From positions 1 through 49,707 of the forward strand of contig NZ_JAAXKZ010000032.1 in the NCBI RefSeq assembly GCF_012911875.1: 49,707 bases of DNA. The letters are read 5' to 3'. The stretch's first letter is position 1. Each line of letters opens with the position of its first letter. Source of the stretch: Pseudonocardia bannensis. GTDB lineage: Bacteria; Actinomycetota; Actinomycetes; Mycobacteriales; Pseudonocardiaceae. Made by a program: the position numbers and the translations under genes. Below the pieces are notes generated by a model. The model had not been told where the DNA came from and made no database searches. It saw nothing but the letters and a program-made list of their open reading frames with translations. Of the stretch, positions 1 through 9,267 are shown in pieces.

Positions 1-460
1 GCCCCGCCCGCCCCCCGGTGGTCTGGACCGTCATGCGAATCGAGCCCGACGTTCTCCTCGTCGTCTTCGGACCCGCCGGGGCTGCACTTCGCGGCCGAGG
101 ACCAGATCCGCAGGGCAACCCGCCGCTGCACCCGCCGTCGACGGGCTTGAAACGCAAACAAAGCGTGACAAGCGTCATAGCCCGGATCACTGCAGCGTCC
201 CGGAGTGCCTGAGTAGCACCGCCCCAAATGAGCGGACGCCCCGGCTTCGAATAGTTGCGGCCCAGCGCCTGCTGCCGACGAGGTGCAGTCCGCCGACCAG
301 CGATTTCAAGGCGTTCGTGGTCGTCGACCGGCTCCCGGCACGCGGTCGAGTCCGAGGCGTGGAGCGGTTCGTGGAATGAGTCGTTCCGTGAGGCATTCCA
401 CGGAAGCGCGTCAGAACCTGTTCACGGCCGCAACTCTGAGCGGTTCGTGCAGGTCAAGCG
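1..460. other. Gene-free stretch downstream of tRNA-Arg
   Basis: No convincing coding region is visible on either strand; the open frames are short and lack recognisable motifs. It lies on the 3' side of the minus-strand tRNA-Arg gene, the usual side for integration of tRNA-targeting elements, but no integrase or duplicated tRNA 3' end is visible. It contains a 9-bp inverted repeat (CGTGGAATG at 370-378, CATTCCACG at 394-402, 15-nt loop) that could be a weak terminator for the tRNA; there is no T-tract. Confidence 0.5.
362..449 (+). repeat. 12-bp direct repeat near the tRNA 3' end
   Basis: GAGCGGTTCGTG occurs at 362-373 and again at 438-449, immediately beyond the 3' end of tRNA-Arg. The two copies bracket the inverted repeat at 370-402. 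It may be coincidence or a relic of an attachment site; nothing else supports integration. Confidence 0.4.
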
Positions 461-535
461 TGGTGCCCCCGGCAGGATTCGAACCTGCGCTCCCGCCTCC
501 GGAGGGCGGTGCTCTATCCCCTGAGCTACGGGGGC
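461..535 (-). tRNA. tRNA-Arg (anticodon CCG)
   Basis: Read on the minus strand, the segment folds as a complete cloverleaf. The acceptor arm GCCCCCG pairs with CGGGGGC, the D arm contains GTAGCTCAG, the anticodon stem CCGCC/GGCGG encloses loop CTCCGGA, and the T arm has GGTTCGAATCC. The anticodon CCG reads the arginine codon CGG, which is common in this high-GC genome. The 3' CCA is encoded, at 461-463 on the plus strand. Transcription runs away from the DUF305/DUF3105 genes' start side and towards the left window edge. Confidence 0.95.
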
Positions 536-564
536 CGTGCAATGAGGAAAGCCTAGCGCACGAT

Positions 565-1347
565 CTACAGCGGCAGCGGCTGCCCCCCGCGCTGGGTCAG
601 CAGCTGCATGAGGTATGTGGACTCCGCGCTCTGCGAGCTGAGCATCTGGGTGGCGAGATTGCGGACCACGGGCTGCTCGGCGTGCTGCGCCCCGTACTCC
701 AGCATCGCGGCGCCGCCCTGGTGGTGGCGCAGCATGAGCTGAAGGAACAGGACGTCGAGGTCCCGGCCGGAGGCGGCCCGCAGGGCGCGCAGCTCCTCGG
801 CGCTCGCCATCCCGGGCATCGTTGCGACGCCCTCACCGGCGGATGTCGTCGCGGCGTGGGAGTGGCCGGACGTTCCGGACATCCAGGCCATGTGCTGCCC
901 GCCGACGGGCAGGGCCGATGCGCCCCACAGCTCGAGCCAGCCCTGCATGCGGCCGATCTGCGCGGTCTGGGTGGCCTCGATGTCGAAGGCGAGCTGGCGG
1001 AGGACCGGGTCGCCGCTGTGGTCGCGCTCCCACGAAGCCATCTGGACGGCCTGCTCGTGGTGCACGCTCATGTCCTGCGCGAACCCGACATCGACGGATC
1101 CGGCCGTGGGGGCGGCAGGCTCGGCGCTCGGCAGTCCGATGAGCAGGCCCGCCGCGGCGCCGAGCAGGAGCAGGGCGAGCACCCCGCCGAGCGCGACCAG
1201 CACCCGTTGCCACCTGGTCGCTCCGTGCCGGTCGCCGGGGCTCGTCGTGAGGGGGTCCGAATCGGTGGACGTGGGCATCCGACCATGATGCCCCGCCTGC
1301 CCGAGGTCCCCGTCCAGCTCGCTGGGGCGTTCGTCACGCACCGTCAT
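565..1347 (-). CDS. DUF305 family membrane-anchored protein
   Basis: A 260-aa protein with an N-terminal transmembrane anchor (about residues 48-72, rich in Leu/Ala/Gly) and an extracytoplasmic DUF305 domain. The two family motifs are visible: HHEQA in the first half and RHHQGGA near the C-terminus, with a Met/His-rich segment between them (HMAWM, HSH, MPGM). DUF305 proteins are ferritin-like helical proteins often found near copper or redox genes; metal binding here is an inference from the His/Met content. It follows the DUF3105 gene on the same strand with a 58-nt gap, a pairing common in actinobacteria. An alternative start (MPTSTD) lies at 1278; the upstream ATG was kept because GGGGA precedes it. 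Confidence 0.85.
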   Translation of the reverse strand: MTVRDERPSELDGDLGQAGHHGRMPTSTDSDPLTTSPGDRHGATRWQRVLVALGGVLALLLLGAAAGLLIGLPSAEPAAPTAGSVDVGFAQDMSVHHEQAVQMASWERDHSGDPVLRQLAFDIEATQTAQIGRMQGWLELWGASALPVGGQHMAWMSGTSGHSHAATTSAGEGVATMPGMASAEELRALRAASGRDLDVLFLQLMLRHHQGGAAMLEYGAQHAEQPVVRNLATQMLSSQSAESTYLMQLLTQRGGQPLPL

Positions 1348-1405
1348 GATGATCCCCTACCCGGCCTGCGTGGCGGCGGCGCCGCCGTCGGTCGATCCCC
1401 GGTCG

Positions 1406-2170
1406 TCAGCCGGCGCTGGGCTGCTGGCCGGCCTCCGGCACCGCGCCGGGGGCGTCCGGGGCGGGCGGCGGTGCGAACGCGGGCGGGTCGTCCTGCACGA
1501 AGTTGCCCGGGCCCATCTCGTTGCAGCTCGCACCCGGCTCGGGGTGGGCGTACTGGTTGCGGCGCAGCGCCTGCACGAACTGGTCGATCCGGATGTCGTT
1601 CGCGTCGGTCAGCTTGAGCTGGTGCCCCCAGGACTGCAGTGAGATCGGCTGGTCGAGGCCGGGGTAGGGCGACATGACCATGTACGGCTGGCCCTCCACC
1701 TTGGCCCGCAGCGTGGCCAGCGCGTCGCCGGTGACCTGGTCGGGGTTGTAGGCGATCCAGACCGCACCGTGCTCGAGGGAGTGCACCAGGTTCTCGCTGC
1801 GCACCGCCTGCGGGTAGACGACGCCGTTGCAGGCGGCCCAGGCGAACTCGTGGGCGCCGCCCATCGGTGGGTTGTGCGTGTAGGCGACCTGCTGCTCGGG
1901 TGTGACGTGCTGCCCGCCCTGGAAGCTGACGACCTCGACACCCTCGATCTGCCGCGCCGGATCCTGGTTCTGCGCGGTGGGGGTGAACGGGGCGAGCGCC
2001 TCGGTGCGCCGGCTGTTCTCCTGGTTGCGGAAGAACGCGTAACCGAAGACGGCCCCCGCGAACAGCACGACGACCAGGACGGCCGCGATCAGGCCCCACG
2101 GCGTGGACTTCTTGTTGACGACAGCGGCGCGTGCGTTGCGGACCGCCTTGCTGTTCTTGCCGCTGACCAT
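1406..2170 (-). CDS. DUF3105 family membrane-anchored protein
   Basis: A 254-aa protein. A basic N-terminus (about residues 1-24) precedes one transmembrane helix (about 25-48), followed by an extracytoplasmic DUF3105 domain. The family signature is visible as HNPPMGGAHE, CNGVVYP and SLEHGAVWI, with a second Cys near the C-terminus (ASCNEMG). The tail is Pro/Ala-rich and probably disordered. The function of the family is unknown. It is the promoter-proximal gene of the DUF3105-DUF305 pair and is divergent from argS with a 133-bp intergenic region. Start chosen at the ATG preceded by GGGACGG. Confidence 0.85.
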   Translation of the reverse strand: MVSGKNSKAVRNARAAVVNKKSTPWGLIAAVLVVVLFAGAVFGYAFFRNQENSRRTEALAPFTPTAQNQDPARQIEGVEVVSFQGGQHVTPEQQVAYTHNPPMGGAHEFAWAACNGVVYPQAVRSENLVHSLEHGAVWIAYNPDQVTGDALATLRAKVEGQPYMVMSPYPGLDQPISLQSWGHQLKLTDANDIRIDQFVQALRRNQYAHPEPGASCNEMGPGNFVQDDPPAFAPPPAPDAPGAVPEAGQQPSAG

Positions 2171-2290
2171 GGACCGTCCCGTGTCGCGTCGACGCTGGAA
2201 AATTGGTGACGTTCGCGGCCATCACCCGGATGGCCCTAGCGGTGCCGAAGTGTAGGAGCGCCGCCTGAGAAGCTTCTGAGCAGCACCTCC

Positions 2291-2303
2291 TAGACTCGGT
2301 GAA
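2291..2303 (+). promoter_or_regulatory. Putative -10 for leaderless argS
   Basis: TAGACT at 2291-2296 lies 7 nt before the GTG at 2304, and no Shine-Dalgarno sequence is present. This spacing places the transcription start at or next to the start codon. The -35 region is not recognisable. Confidence 0.45.
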
Positions 2304-3959
2304 GTGACTCCCGACGTGCTCGCCGACCTCGTACGTGTGGCCGCGCTGGACGTGCTGGCCGACCGAGGCCTGGACGTCGCGGCGCTGCCCGCCGATGTGA
2401 GTGTCGAGCGCCCCCGCAACCCCGAACACGGCGACTACGCGACCAACGTCGCTATGCGCACCGCGAAGAAGGCCGGCGTCGCCCCCCGCGACCTGGCCGG
2501 CTGGCTGGTCGAGGCGCTCGCCCAGCGGCCCGGTATCGCCGCGGCCGAGGTCGCCGGCCCCGGCTTCATCAACCTGCGACTGGCCGCCGACGCGCAGGGT
2601 GCGCTGGTCCGCGAGGTGCTCGCCGCCGGCGACGCCTACGGCACCGGCGACGAACTGGCCGGCCGCAACGTCAACCTCGAGTTCGTCTCGGCCAACCCGA
2701 CCGGGCCGCTGCACCTGGGCGGCACCCGGTGGGCCGCGGTGGGCGACGCGCTCGGCCGGGTGCTGACCGCGCGCGGCGCCAAGGTCACCCGCGAGTACTA
2801 CTTCAACGACGCGGGTGCGCAGATCGACCGCTTCGTGGCCTCGCTGGTCGCCGCCGCGAAGGGTGAGCCGGCCCCCGAGAACGGCTACGGCGGCGCGTAC
2901 ATCGGCGAGATCGCCGCCCAGGTCGTCGCGGCCGAACCCGGGGTCCTGGACCTGCCCGACACCGAGCGCGACGAGGCCTTCCGCCGGATCGGCGTCGGGC
3001 TCATGTTCGACGAGGTCAAGACGGCGCTGCACGAGTTCCGCACCGACTTCGACGTGTGGTTCCACGAGCAGTCGCTGCACGACTCGGGCGCGGTCGAGGC
3101 GGCGGTGAACCGGCTCAAGGAGTCCGGGAACCTGTACGAGGCCGACGGCGCGTGGTGGCTGCGCTCGACCGAGTTCGGCGACGACAAGGACCGAGTCGTC
3201 ATCAAGAGCGACGGCCGCCCGGCCTACATCGCCGGTGACATCGCGTACTACCTCGACAAGCGGGCCCGCGGGTTCGACCTGTGCATCTACATGCTCGGCG
3301 CCGACCATCACGGCTACGTCGCCCGGCTGCGGGCCGCCGCGGCCGCCTTCGGTGACGATCCCGACACCGTCGAGGTGCTCATCGGCCAGCTGGTGAACCT
3401 GGTCAAGGACGGCCAGCCGGTCCGGATGAGCAAGCGGGCCGGCACCGTCGTGACGATGGACGACCTGGTCGGCACGGTCGGCGTCGACGCGGCCCGTTAC
3501 TCGCTGATCCGCTCCTCGGTGGACTCCATGCTGGACGTCGACCTGGACCTGCTGGCCAAGCGCAGCAACGACAACCCGGTGTTCTACGTCCAGTACGCCC
3601 ACGCCCGGCTGGCCTCGCTGGCCCGCAACGCCGCCGATCTCGGCGTCGAGGTCGGCGAGTCCCCGGACTTCGGGCTGCTCGACCACCCCCGCGAGGGCGA
3701 CCTGATCCGCACCCTGGGCGAGTTCCCGGCCGTCGTCTCCTCGGCGGCGGAGCTGCGCGAGCCGCACCGGGTGGCTCGTTACCTGGAGTCGCTGGCCAGC
3801 GCGTACCACAAGTTCTACGACTCCTGCCGCGTGCTGCCGATGGGCGACGAGGAGGTCACCGACCTGCACCGGGCCCGGCTCGGGCTGTGTGTCGCGGCCC
3901 GTCAGGTGCTGGCCAATGGCCTGAACCTGCTGGGCGTGTCCGCCCCGGAGCGCATGTGA
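2304..3959 (+). CDS. argS: Arginyl-tRNA synthetase
   Basis: A 551-aa class I aminoacyl-tRNA synthetase that charges tRNA-Arg in the cytoplasm. The HIGH-type signature is seen as [10 protein letters not shown] around residue 130-140, and the KMSKS-like motif appears as RMSKRAGT around residue 374. The C-terminal 120 residues fit the DALR anticodon-binding domain. Length is typical of bacterial ArgRS. Starts with GTG at 2304, supported by the -10-like hexamer just upstream. The stop codon overlaps the lysA start (ATGTGA), so the two are probably translationally coupled. The argS-lysA-hom order is conserved in actinobacteria because ArgRS and LysA are neighbours there. Confidence 0.97.
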   Translation: MTPDVLADLVRVAALDVLADRGLDVAALPADVSVERPRNPEHGDYATNVAMRTAKKAGVAPRDLAGWLVEALAQRPGIAAAEVAGPGFINLRLAADAQGALVREVLAAGDAYGTGDELAGRNVNLEFVSANPTGPLHLGGTRWAAVGDALGRVLTARGAKVTREYYFNDAGAQIDRFVASLVAAAKGEPAPENGYGGAYIGEIAAQVVAAEPGVLDLPDTERDEAFRRIGVGLMFDEVKTALHEFRTDFDVWFHEQSLHDSGAVEAAVNRLKESGNLYEADGAWWLRSTEFGDDKDRVVIKSDGRPAYIAGDIAYYLDKRARGFDLCIYMLGADHHGYVARLRAAAAAFGDDPDTVEVLIGQLVNLVKDGQPVRMSKRAGTVVTMDDLVGTVGVDAARYSLIRSSVDSMLDVDLDLLAKRSNDNPVFYVQYAHARLASLARNAADLGVEVGESPDFGLLDHPREGDLIRTLGEFPAVVSSAAELREPHRVARYLESLASAYHKFYDSCRVLPMGDEEVTDLHRARLGLCVAARQVLANGLNLLGVSAPERM

Positions 3960-5425
3960 ACGCGCACCCGGCCGGCCCGCTGCACGCCGGCGTCCAGGCG
4001 CCCCCGGAGACCGCGGGCCGCCGCCCGTCCACGCCCGCCGAGCTCGACGAGCTCGCCCGCGCGGTGTGGCCGCGCAACGCGGCGCGCAACGCCGAAGGCG
4101 TCATGGAGGTCGCCGGGGTCGACGTCCGGGAGCTGGCCGAGCGGTACGGCACCCCGCTGTTCGTGGTCGACGAGGACGACTTCCGCTCCCGCGCCGCCGA
4201 GTTCGCCGCGGCCTTCGGCCCGGAGTCGGTGCACTACGCCGCCAAGGCCTTCCTGAGCGTCGAGATCGCCCGCTGGGTGGACGACGAGGGCCTGTCCCTC
4301 GACGTGTGCAGCGGGGGAGAGCTCGCGGTCGCTCTGCGCGCGGGGTTCCCGCCGGAGCGGATCGCCTTCCACGGCAACAACAAGTCGGTCGCCGAGCTCG
4401 TGGACGCGGTCGAGGCCGGCGTGGGCCGGGTGGTGGTCGACTCGTTCCACGAGGTCGTCCGGCTCGACGCGATCGCCCGGGAGCGCGGGGTCGTCGTCCC
4501 GGTGATGATCCGGGTGACGGTCGGCGTCGAGGCGCACACCCACGAGTTCATCGCGACCGCGCACGAGGACCAGAAGTTCGGGTTCTCGATCGCCGGTGGA
4601 CCGACCAGCGACGCCGCCGAGGCCGCCCGCCGGGTGCTCAAGGCCGACGGGCTGTCGCTGGTGGGGCTGCACAGCCACATCGGCAGCCAGATCTTCGACA
4701 CGGAGGGCTTCGAGGTGGCGGCCCACCGGGTCGTCCGGCTGCTCGCCGATCTGCACCGCGAGCACGGCGCCGAGAAGCTCGCTGAACTGTGCACGCTCGA
4801 CCTCGGCGGCGGCATCGGCATCGCCTACCGCGCCGAGGAGCAGCCGCTGTCGGTGGCCGAGCTGGCCAGGCAGCTGCGCGAGATCGTCGAGCGCGAGTGC
4901 CGCGCCGCCGGGCTGGACGTCCCCGTCATCGCCGTCGAGCCGGGCCGGGCCATCGCCGGGCCGGGCACAGTGACGCTCTACGAGGTGGGCACGCTCAAGG
5001 ACGTCTCGCTGGACAGCGGGTCGCGGCGGTACGTGAGCGTCGACGGCGGGATGAGCGACAACATCCGCACGGCGCTCTACGACGCGGTGTACGACTGCCG
5101 GCTCGTCTCCCGGGCGTCGCTGACCGACACCTGGGACAACGCGGGCGGTTCCGGTGACCCGAGCGAGGTCTCCGCGCTGTCGCGGGTCGTCGGCAAGCAC
5201 TGTGAGTCCGGCGACATCGTCGTCCGCGACTGCTGGCTGCCGGCCGACCTCGCTCCCGGCGATCTGCTCGCCGTCGCCGCGACCGGGGCGTACTGCTATT
5301 CGATGGCCAGCTCGTACAACCGGTTGCCGCGGCCCGCGGTGGTCGCGGTCCGCGACGGACAGGCCCGGCTGCTGCTGCGCCGGGAGACCGTCGACGACCA
5401 GTTCCGGCTCGAGGTGTCGGGGTGA
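3956..5425 (+). CDS. lysA: Diaminopimelate decarboxylase
   Basis: A 489-aa PLP enzyme that decarboxylates meso-diaminopimelate to L-lysine, the last step of lysine synthesis. The fold type III barrel shows the PLP lysine in HYAAKAF (about residue 97), the HIGSQIFD segment, the phosphate-binding GGGIGI (about 283) and [10 protein letters not shown]. The catalytic Cys is in CESGD (about 416), and the C-terminal substrate/PLP Tyr region is [12 protein letters not shown]. The start is set at GTG 3956, overlapping the argS stop by 3 nt; the upstream in-frame extension is antisense-like argS sequence and was excluded. The N-terminal ~50 residues precede the domain and look unstructured. Confidence 0.95.
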   Translation: MNAHPAGPLHAGVQAPPETAGRRPSTPAELDELARAVWPRNAARNAEGVMEVAGVDVRELAERYGTPLFVVDEDDFRSRAAEFAAAFGPESVHYAAKAFLSVEIARWVDDEGLSLDVCSGGELAVALRAGFPPERIAFHGNNKSVAELVDAVEAGVGRVVVDSFHEVVRLDAIARERGVVVPVMIRVTVGVEAHTHEFIATAHEDQKFGFSIAGGPTSDAAEAARRVLKADGLSLVGLHSHIGSQIFDTEGFEVAAHRVVRLLADLHREHGAEKLAELCTLDLGGGIGIAYRAEEQPLSVAELARQLREIVERECRAAGLDVPVIAVEPGRAIAGPGTVTLYEVGTLKDVSLDSGSRRYVSVDGGMSDNIRTALYDAVYDCRLVSRASLTDTWDNAGGSGDPSEVSALSRVVGKHCESGDIVVRDCWLPADLAPGDLLAVAATGAYCYSMASSYNRLPRPAVVAVRDGQARLLLRRETVDDQFRLEVSG

Positions 5426-5426
5426 A

Positions 5427-5447
5427 CCGGGGCACCCTGTGCCCCGG
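5427..5447 (+). terminator. Hairpin between lysA and hom
   Basis: A perfect 9-bp stem (CCGGGGCAC/GTGCCCCGG) with a 3-nt loop begins two bases after the lysA stop codon. No U-tract follows, so it may be a partial terminator or an RNA-stabilising structure that sets the level of hom readthrough. Confidence 0.5.
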
Positions 5448-5530
5448 ATCGGCCCACGAGCAGTCATGATTCGTGCCCGGAGGTCCGGGACGGTCCGCAC
5501 GCGGCCCTGTGCGCCGCTGGGAGGGTTTGA

Positions 5531-6913
5531 GTGAACGGGAACGGCCCGAGGGGCAACGGCACACCGATCCGGGTGGCGCTGCTCGGCTGCGGGACGGTCG
5601 GCGGCGAGGTGGTACGGCTGCTGAACGAGCAGGCCGACGAGCTCGCAGCGCGGATCGGCGCGCCGGTCGAGCTGGCCGGAGTGGCCGTGCGGCGCCCGCA
5701 CAAGCACCCAGAGCTGCCCGAGGGGCTGCTCACCACCGACGCGGCGGCGCTGATCGGCCGGACCGACGTCGACGTGGTCGTCGAGGTGATCGGCGGCATC
5801 GAGCCGGCGCGCACGCTGCTGCTCGAGGCACTGAAGTCCGGCAAGTCCGTGGTGACCGCGAACAAGATGCTGCTGGCCGAGGACGGCGCCACGCTGGCCG
5901 AGGCCGCGGACGCGTCCGGGGCGGACCTGTACTACGAGGCGTCGGTGGCCGGCGCGATCCCGCTGCTGCGCCCACTGCGCGAGTCGCTCGCCGGCGACCG
6001 CATCACGCGGGTCGCCGGGATCGTCAACGGCACCACCAACTTCATCCTCTCCGCGATGACCGCCTCCGGTGCCGGGTACGCCGACGCGCTGGAGGAGGCC
6101 ACCCGGCTGGGCTACGCCGAGGCCGACCCGAGCGCCGACGTGGACGGCTACGACGCCGCGTCCAAGGCCGCGATCCTCGCCTCGCTGGCCTTCCACACCC
6201 GGGTCACCGCCGCGGACGTGCACTGCGAGGGCATCCGCGGGGTCACCGCGGCCGACATCGCCGCCGCGGCCGCGCTGGACTGCACGATCAAGCTGCTGGC
6301 CATCTGCGAGCGGGTCCCGGGCGGCCCCCAGGGGGACCCGGAGTCGGTTTCGGCCCGCGTCTACCCGGCCATCATCCCGCGCAGTCACCCACTGGCCGCG
6401 GTCGACGGCGCCTTCAACGCGGTGTTCGTCGAGGCCGAAGCCGCCGGGCAGCTGATGTTCTACGGTCAGGGCGCCGGTGGTGCCCCGACCGCCAGTGCCG
6501 TCCTCGGCGACCTGGTTGCCGTGGCCCGCAACCTGGTGGTGGGCGGCCGCGGACCGCGCGAGTCGTCCTACGCGAGCCTGCCGGTGCGTCCGATGGGCGC
6601 GGTGTCCACGCGCTACCACGTCAGTCTCGAGGTGGCCGACCGCGCCGGTGTGCTGGCCTCGATCGCGGGGGAGTTCGCCCGTAAGGGCGTCAGCATCGCG
6701 GCGGTCCGGCAGACCGGAGGCGGGCAGATCCCGCTGAACGGGGAGTCCGAGGACGAGGCCCGGCTGGTCGTCGTCACGCACGGCGCGCCGGACGCCGCGC
6801 TGGCCGCGACCGTGGAGGCGTTGAGTGGGTTGGATGCGGTGCGAGGGGTCGACAGCGTGCTGAGGGTCGAGGATCTGGGTCGTTCGGTGAGCGCGCTGGG
6901 GGTGCCCGGATGA
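5531..6913 (+). CDS. hom: Homoserine dehydrogenase
   Basis: A 460-aa NAD(P)-dependent oxidoreductase converting aspartate-4-semialdehyde to homoserine, the branch point to threonine and methionine. The N-terminal Rossmann motif is [11 protein letters not shown] (about residues 16-26). The signature region includes NKMLL and the [18 protein letters not shown] segments. A C-terminal ACT domain (about 358-440; [18 protein letters not shown]) implies feedback regulation, as known for threonine-inhibited actinobacterial enzymes. Starts with GTG preceded by GGGAGGG. The stop overlaps the thrC start by 4 nt (ATGA). Confidence 0.96.
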   Translation: MNGNGPRGNGTPIRVALLGCGTVGGEVVRLLNEQADELAARIGAPVELAGVAVRRPHKHPELPEGLLTTDAAALIGRTDVDVVVEVIGGIEPARTLLLEALKSGKSVVTANKMLLAEDGATLAEAADASGADLYYEASVAGAIPLLRPLRESLAGDRITRVAGIVNGTTNFILSAMTASGAGYADALEEATRLGYAEADPSADVDGYDAASKAAILASLAFHTRVTAADVHCEGIRGVTAADIAAAAALDCTIKLLAICERVPGGPQGDPESVSARVYPAIIPRSHPLAAVDGAFNAVFVEAEAAGQLMFYGQGAGGAPTASAVLGDLVAVARNLVVGGRGPRESSYASLPVRPMGAVSTRYHVSLEVADRAGVLASIAGEFARKGVSIAAVRQTGGGQIPLNGESEDEARLVVVTHGAPDAALAATVEALSGLDAVRGVDSVLRVEDLGRSVSALGVPG

Positions 6914-8007
6914 GCGCCGCAGCAGCATCAACGCCTGCCCGCACCGGCCTGCGCCGCTGGCCCGGGGTCATCGAGGCCTACCGGGACCGGATGCCGGTGC
7001 AGCCCGGCTGGACGATCGTCACCCTCGGTGAGGGCGGCACCCCGCTGCTACCCGCACCGCACCTGGCGGAAGCCACCGGCTGCGAGGTCTACCTCAAGGT
7101 CGACGGTGCCAACCCGACCGGCTCGTTCAAGGACCGTGGGATGACCATGGCGGTCACCGCGGCGCTGGCCGACGGCAAGCAGGGTGTGCTCTGCGCGTCC
7201 ACCGGCAACACCTCGGCCTCGGCCGCCGCCTACGCCGCCCGCGCAGGCCTGACCTGCGCGGTTCTCGTCCCGCAGGGCAAGATCGCGTTGGGCAAGCTGG
7301 CCCAGGCCGTCGCGCACGGGGCCCGGATCCTGCAGATCGACGGCAACTTCGACGACTGCCTGGAACTCGCCCGCAAGACCGCGACCGACTACCCGGTGGC
7401 CGCGCTGGTCAACTCGGTGAACCCGACGCGGATCGCGGGGCAGGCCAGCGCCGCCTACGAGATCTGCGACGAGCTCGGCCGGGCACCCGACATCCACTGT
7501 CTGCCGGTCGGCAACGCCGGCAACATCACCGCCTACTGGAAGGGCTACCGCGGCTACCACGCCGACGGGCTCATCCCGGAGCTGCCACGGATGTTCGGGT
7601 TCCAGGCCGCCGGCGCGGCGCCGCTGGTGCACGGTGCGCCGGTCAAGCAGCCCGAGACCATCGCCACCGCCATCCGGATCGGCGCCCCGGCGTCGTGGAC
7701 GGCCGCGGTGGCGGCCCGCGACGAGTCGAACGGGCAGTTCGCGGCGGTCACCGACGAGGAGATCCTGGCCGCGTACCGGATGCTGTCGGCCCAGGAGGCG
7801 GTGTTCGTCGAGCCCGCTTCGGCGGCCAGCGTCGCCGGTCTCCTGCAGTCGAGTGCGAACGGGACGCTGCCGCGCGGCTCCCTCGTGGTGTGCACCGTCA
7901 CCGGGCACGGGCTCAAGGACCCCGACACCGCGCTGCTCACCGCCCCGGCGCCGACCGTGGTCCCGATCGACCCGGGGGCCGTCGCCGCCGCCCTCGAGCT
8001 CCAGTGA
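6910..8007 (+). CDS. thrC: Threonine synthase
   Basis: A 365-aa PLP enzyme (fold type II) that converts O-phosphohomoserine to L-threonine. The PLP lysine is in [10 protein letters not shown] (about residue 74) and the cofactor phosphate loop is visible as [17 protein letters not shown] is the conserved substrate segment. Its length and motifs match the short, mycobacterial-type threonine synthase. The ATGA overlap with hom and the 10-nt gap to thrB indicate one hom-thrC-thrB transcript. Confidence 0.96.
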   Translation: MSAAAASTPARTGLRRWPGVIEAYRDRMPVQPGWTIVTLGEGGTPLLPAPHLAEATGCEVYLKVDGANPTGSFKDRGMTMAVTAALADGKQGVLCASTGNTSASAAAYAARAGLTCAVLVPQGKIALGKLAQAVAHGARILQIDGNFDDCLELARKTATDYPVAALVNSVNPTRIAGQASAAYEICDELGRAPDIHCLPVGNAGNITAYWKGYRGYHADGLIPELPRMFGFQAAGAAPLVHGAPVKQPETIATAIRIGAPASWTAAVAARDESNGQFAAVTDEEILAAYRMLSAQEAVFVEPASAASVAGLLQSSANGTLPRGSLVVCTVTGHGLKDPDTALLTAPAPTVVPIDPGAVAAALELQ

Positions 8008-8017
8008 CGGTCCGCTG

Positions 8018-8929
8018 ATGGGGCGGCCGCGCGAGATCCGGATCCGGGTGCCGGCGTCGTCGGCGAACCTCGGACCGGGTTTCGACTCGCTCGGGCTCGC
8101 GCTGTCGCTCTACGACGAGATCGACGTCGCCGTGACCGCCGACGGGGTGCACGTGGAGGTGCTGGGCGAGGGCGCGGGACAGGTCCCCTGTGACGAATCC
8201 CATCTCGTCGTCCGTGCCATGCGCGCCGCGTGGGCGGTCCTGGGTGACGCGCCGTCCGGGCTGCGGCTGCGCTGCCGCAACGCCATCCCGCATTCCCGCG
8301 GTCTGGGCAGTTCGGCTGCCGCCGCGGTCGCCGGTTCGGTGGCCGCCGCCGTGCTCTCGGGACGGGACCCGGAACTGGACCGGCAGGCATTGCTGCAGGT
8401 CACGGCAGGTATGGAAGGCCACGCCGACAACGCGGCGGCCAGCCTGCTCGGCGGCTTCGTCATCGCGTGGGAGACTTCGCCGGGCTCCGGGAATAAGCCG
8501 GACCGTTTCGACGCTGTACGACTCGACACGCACCCGGGTATCCACCCGGTGGCGTTCGTCGCAGGGGTCGAGTCCTCCACCAAGACGACCCGCGGGCTGC
8601 TGCCCGATCGGGTGCCGCTGACCGACGCCGCGTTCACCGGGAGCCGCACGGCTCTGTCGGTGTTGGCGTTCACCCAGCGCCCCGACCTGCTGTTCGCGGC
8701 GACCGAGGACAGGCTGCACCAGGGTTACCGGCGTCCGGCGTATCCGGCGTCGGCCGACCTGGTCGACGCACTGCGCCATCGCGGCGTACCGGCTGCGATC
8801 TCCGGCGCGGGGCCCACCGTCCTGGCGCTGACCAGCGACGGAACCGTCCCCGACGGGATCGACACGCACGGCTTCACCGTCGTGCCGCTGCCCGTCGACC
8901 GGGTCGGCGCGCGCGTCGAGATCGGCTGA
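8018..8929 (+). CDS. thrB: Homoserine kinase
   Basis: A 303-aa GHMP-family kinase that phosphorylates homoserine for ThrC. PASSANLGPGFDSLGLAL at the N-terminus and the glycine-rich ATP loop SRGLGSSAAAAVAG (about residues 93-106) are diagnostic. The C-terminal GHMP motif appears as ISGAGPTVLAL. Start at ATG 8018, where the conserved N-terminal strand (REIRIRVPASSANL) begins; an in-frame extension upstream lies inside thrC and has no thrB homology. Last gene of the threonine set. Confidence 0.95.
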   Translation: MGRPREIRIRVPASSANLGPGFDSLGLALSLYDEIDVAVTADGVHVEVLGEGAGQVPCDESHLVVRAMRAAWAVLGDAPSGLRLRCRNAIPHSRGLGSSAAAAVAGSVAAAVLSGRDPELDRQALLQVTAGMEGHADNAAASLLGGFVIAWETSPGSGNKPDRFDAVRLDTHPGIHPVAFVAGVESSTKTTRGLLPDRVPLTDAAFTGSRTALSVLAFTQRPDLLFAATEDRLHQGYRRPAYPASADLVDALRHRGVPAAISGAGPTVLALTSDGTVPDGIDTHGFTVVPLPVDRVGARVEIG

Positions 8930-9267
8930 TCCGGACCGCGCGATGCTCCGTCCGGCGCGTCGAACGGGGGGTTGTTGCCCGGACCCGGGGGAAGCGTCTA
9001 CTCTCGGCACCGCACGGCGACCCACGCGTCATCCGCGTGGCCTCTCGAGCCGGAATCCGCACCTCGGCAGCACACTGGGCCAGCGGATCTGGTTCCGGAC
9101 CGAGCGGCCTCTTCCCCGCGACCGTCGCAATGGTTGCCGCCCCCTGCAGTCGGGACGGTTGCCGATCACGCGGCCCCGTAGCCGATTTTCGTCCGGCGGA
9201 CCGTTCGGGCGAGTGTGTGAATCCGCTGACCTGGGTAGATGACCCGGGTCGGTCAGGAAGGATCTTC
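8930..9267 (+). other. Long untranslated leader upstream of rho
   Basis: 338 bp with no convincing coding region between thrB and rho. A possible promoter is TTGTTG (8972-8977) with TCTACT or TACTCT around 8997-9004, which would give a leader of roughly 250 nt. Rho genes are often autoregulated through a long leader, so this may be the rho 5' UTR; that is an inference. A clear Shine-Dalgarno AGGAAGGA precedes the GTG start of rho. Confidence 0.4.

Noticed and set aside
1344..3869. Minus-strand open frame of about 840 codons opposite argS
   Set aside because: Antisense to argS and out of frame with the DUF3105 gene; composition is Arg/Gly/Val-rich with no motif.
3902..6931. Very long minus-strand open frame (about 1000 codons) opposite lysA and hom
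   Set aside because: It lies fully antisense to two well-identified enzymes and shows no domain. Long antisense open frames are expected in very GC-rich DNA.
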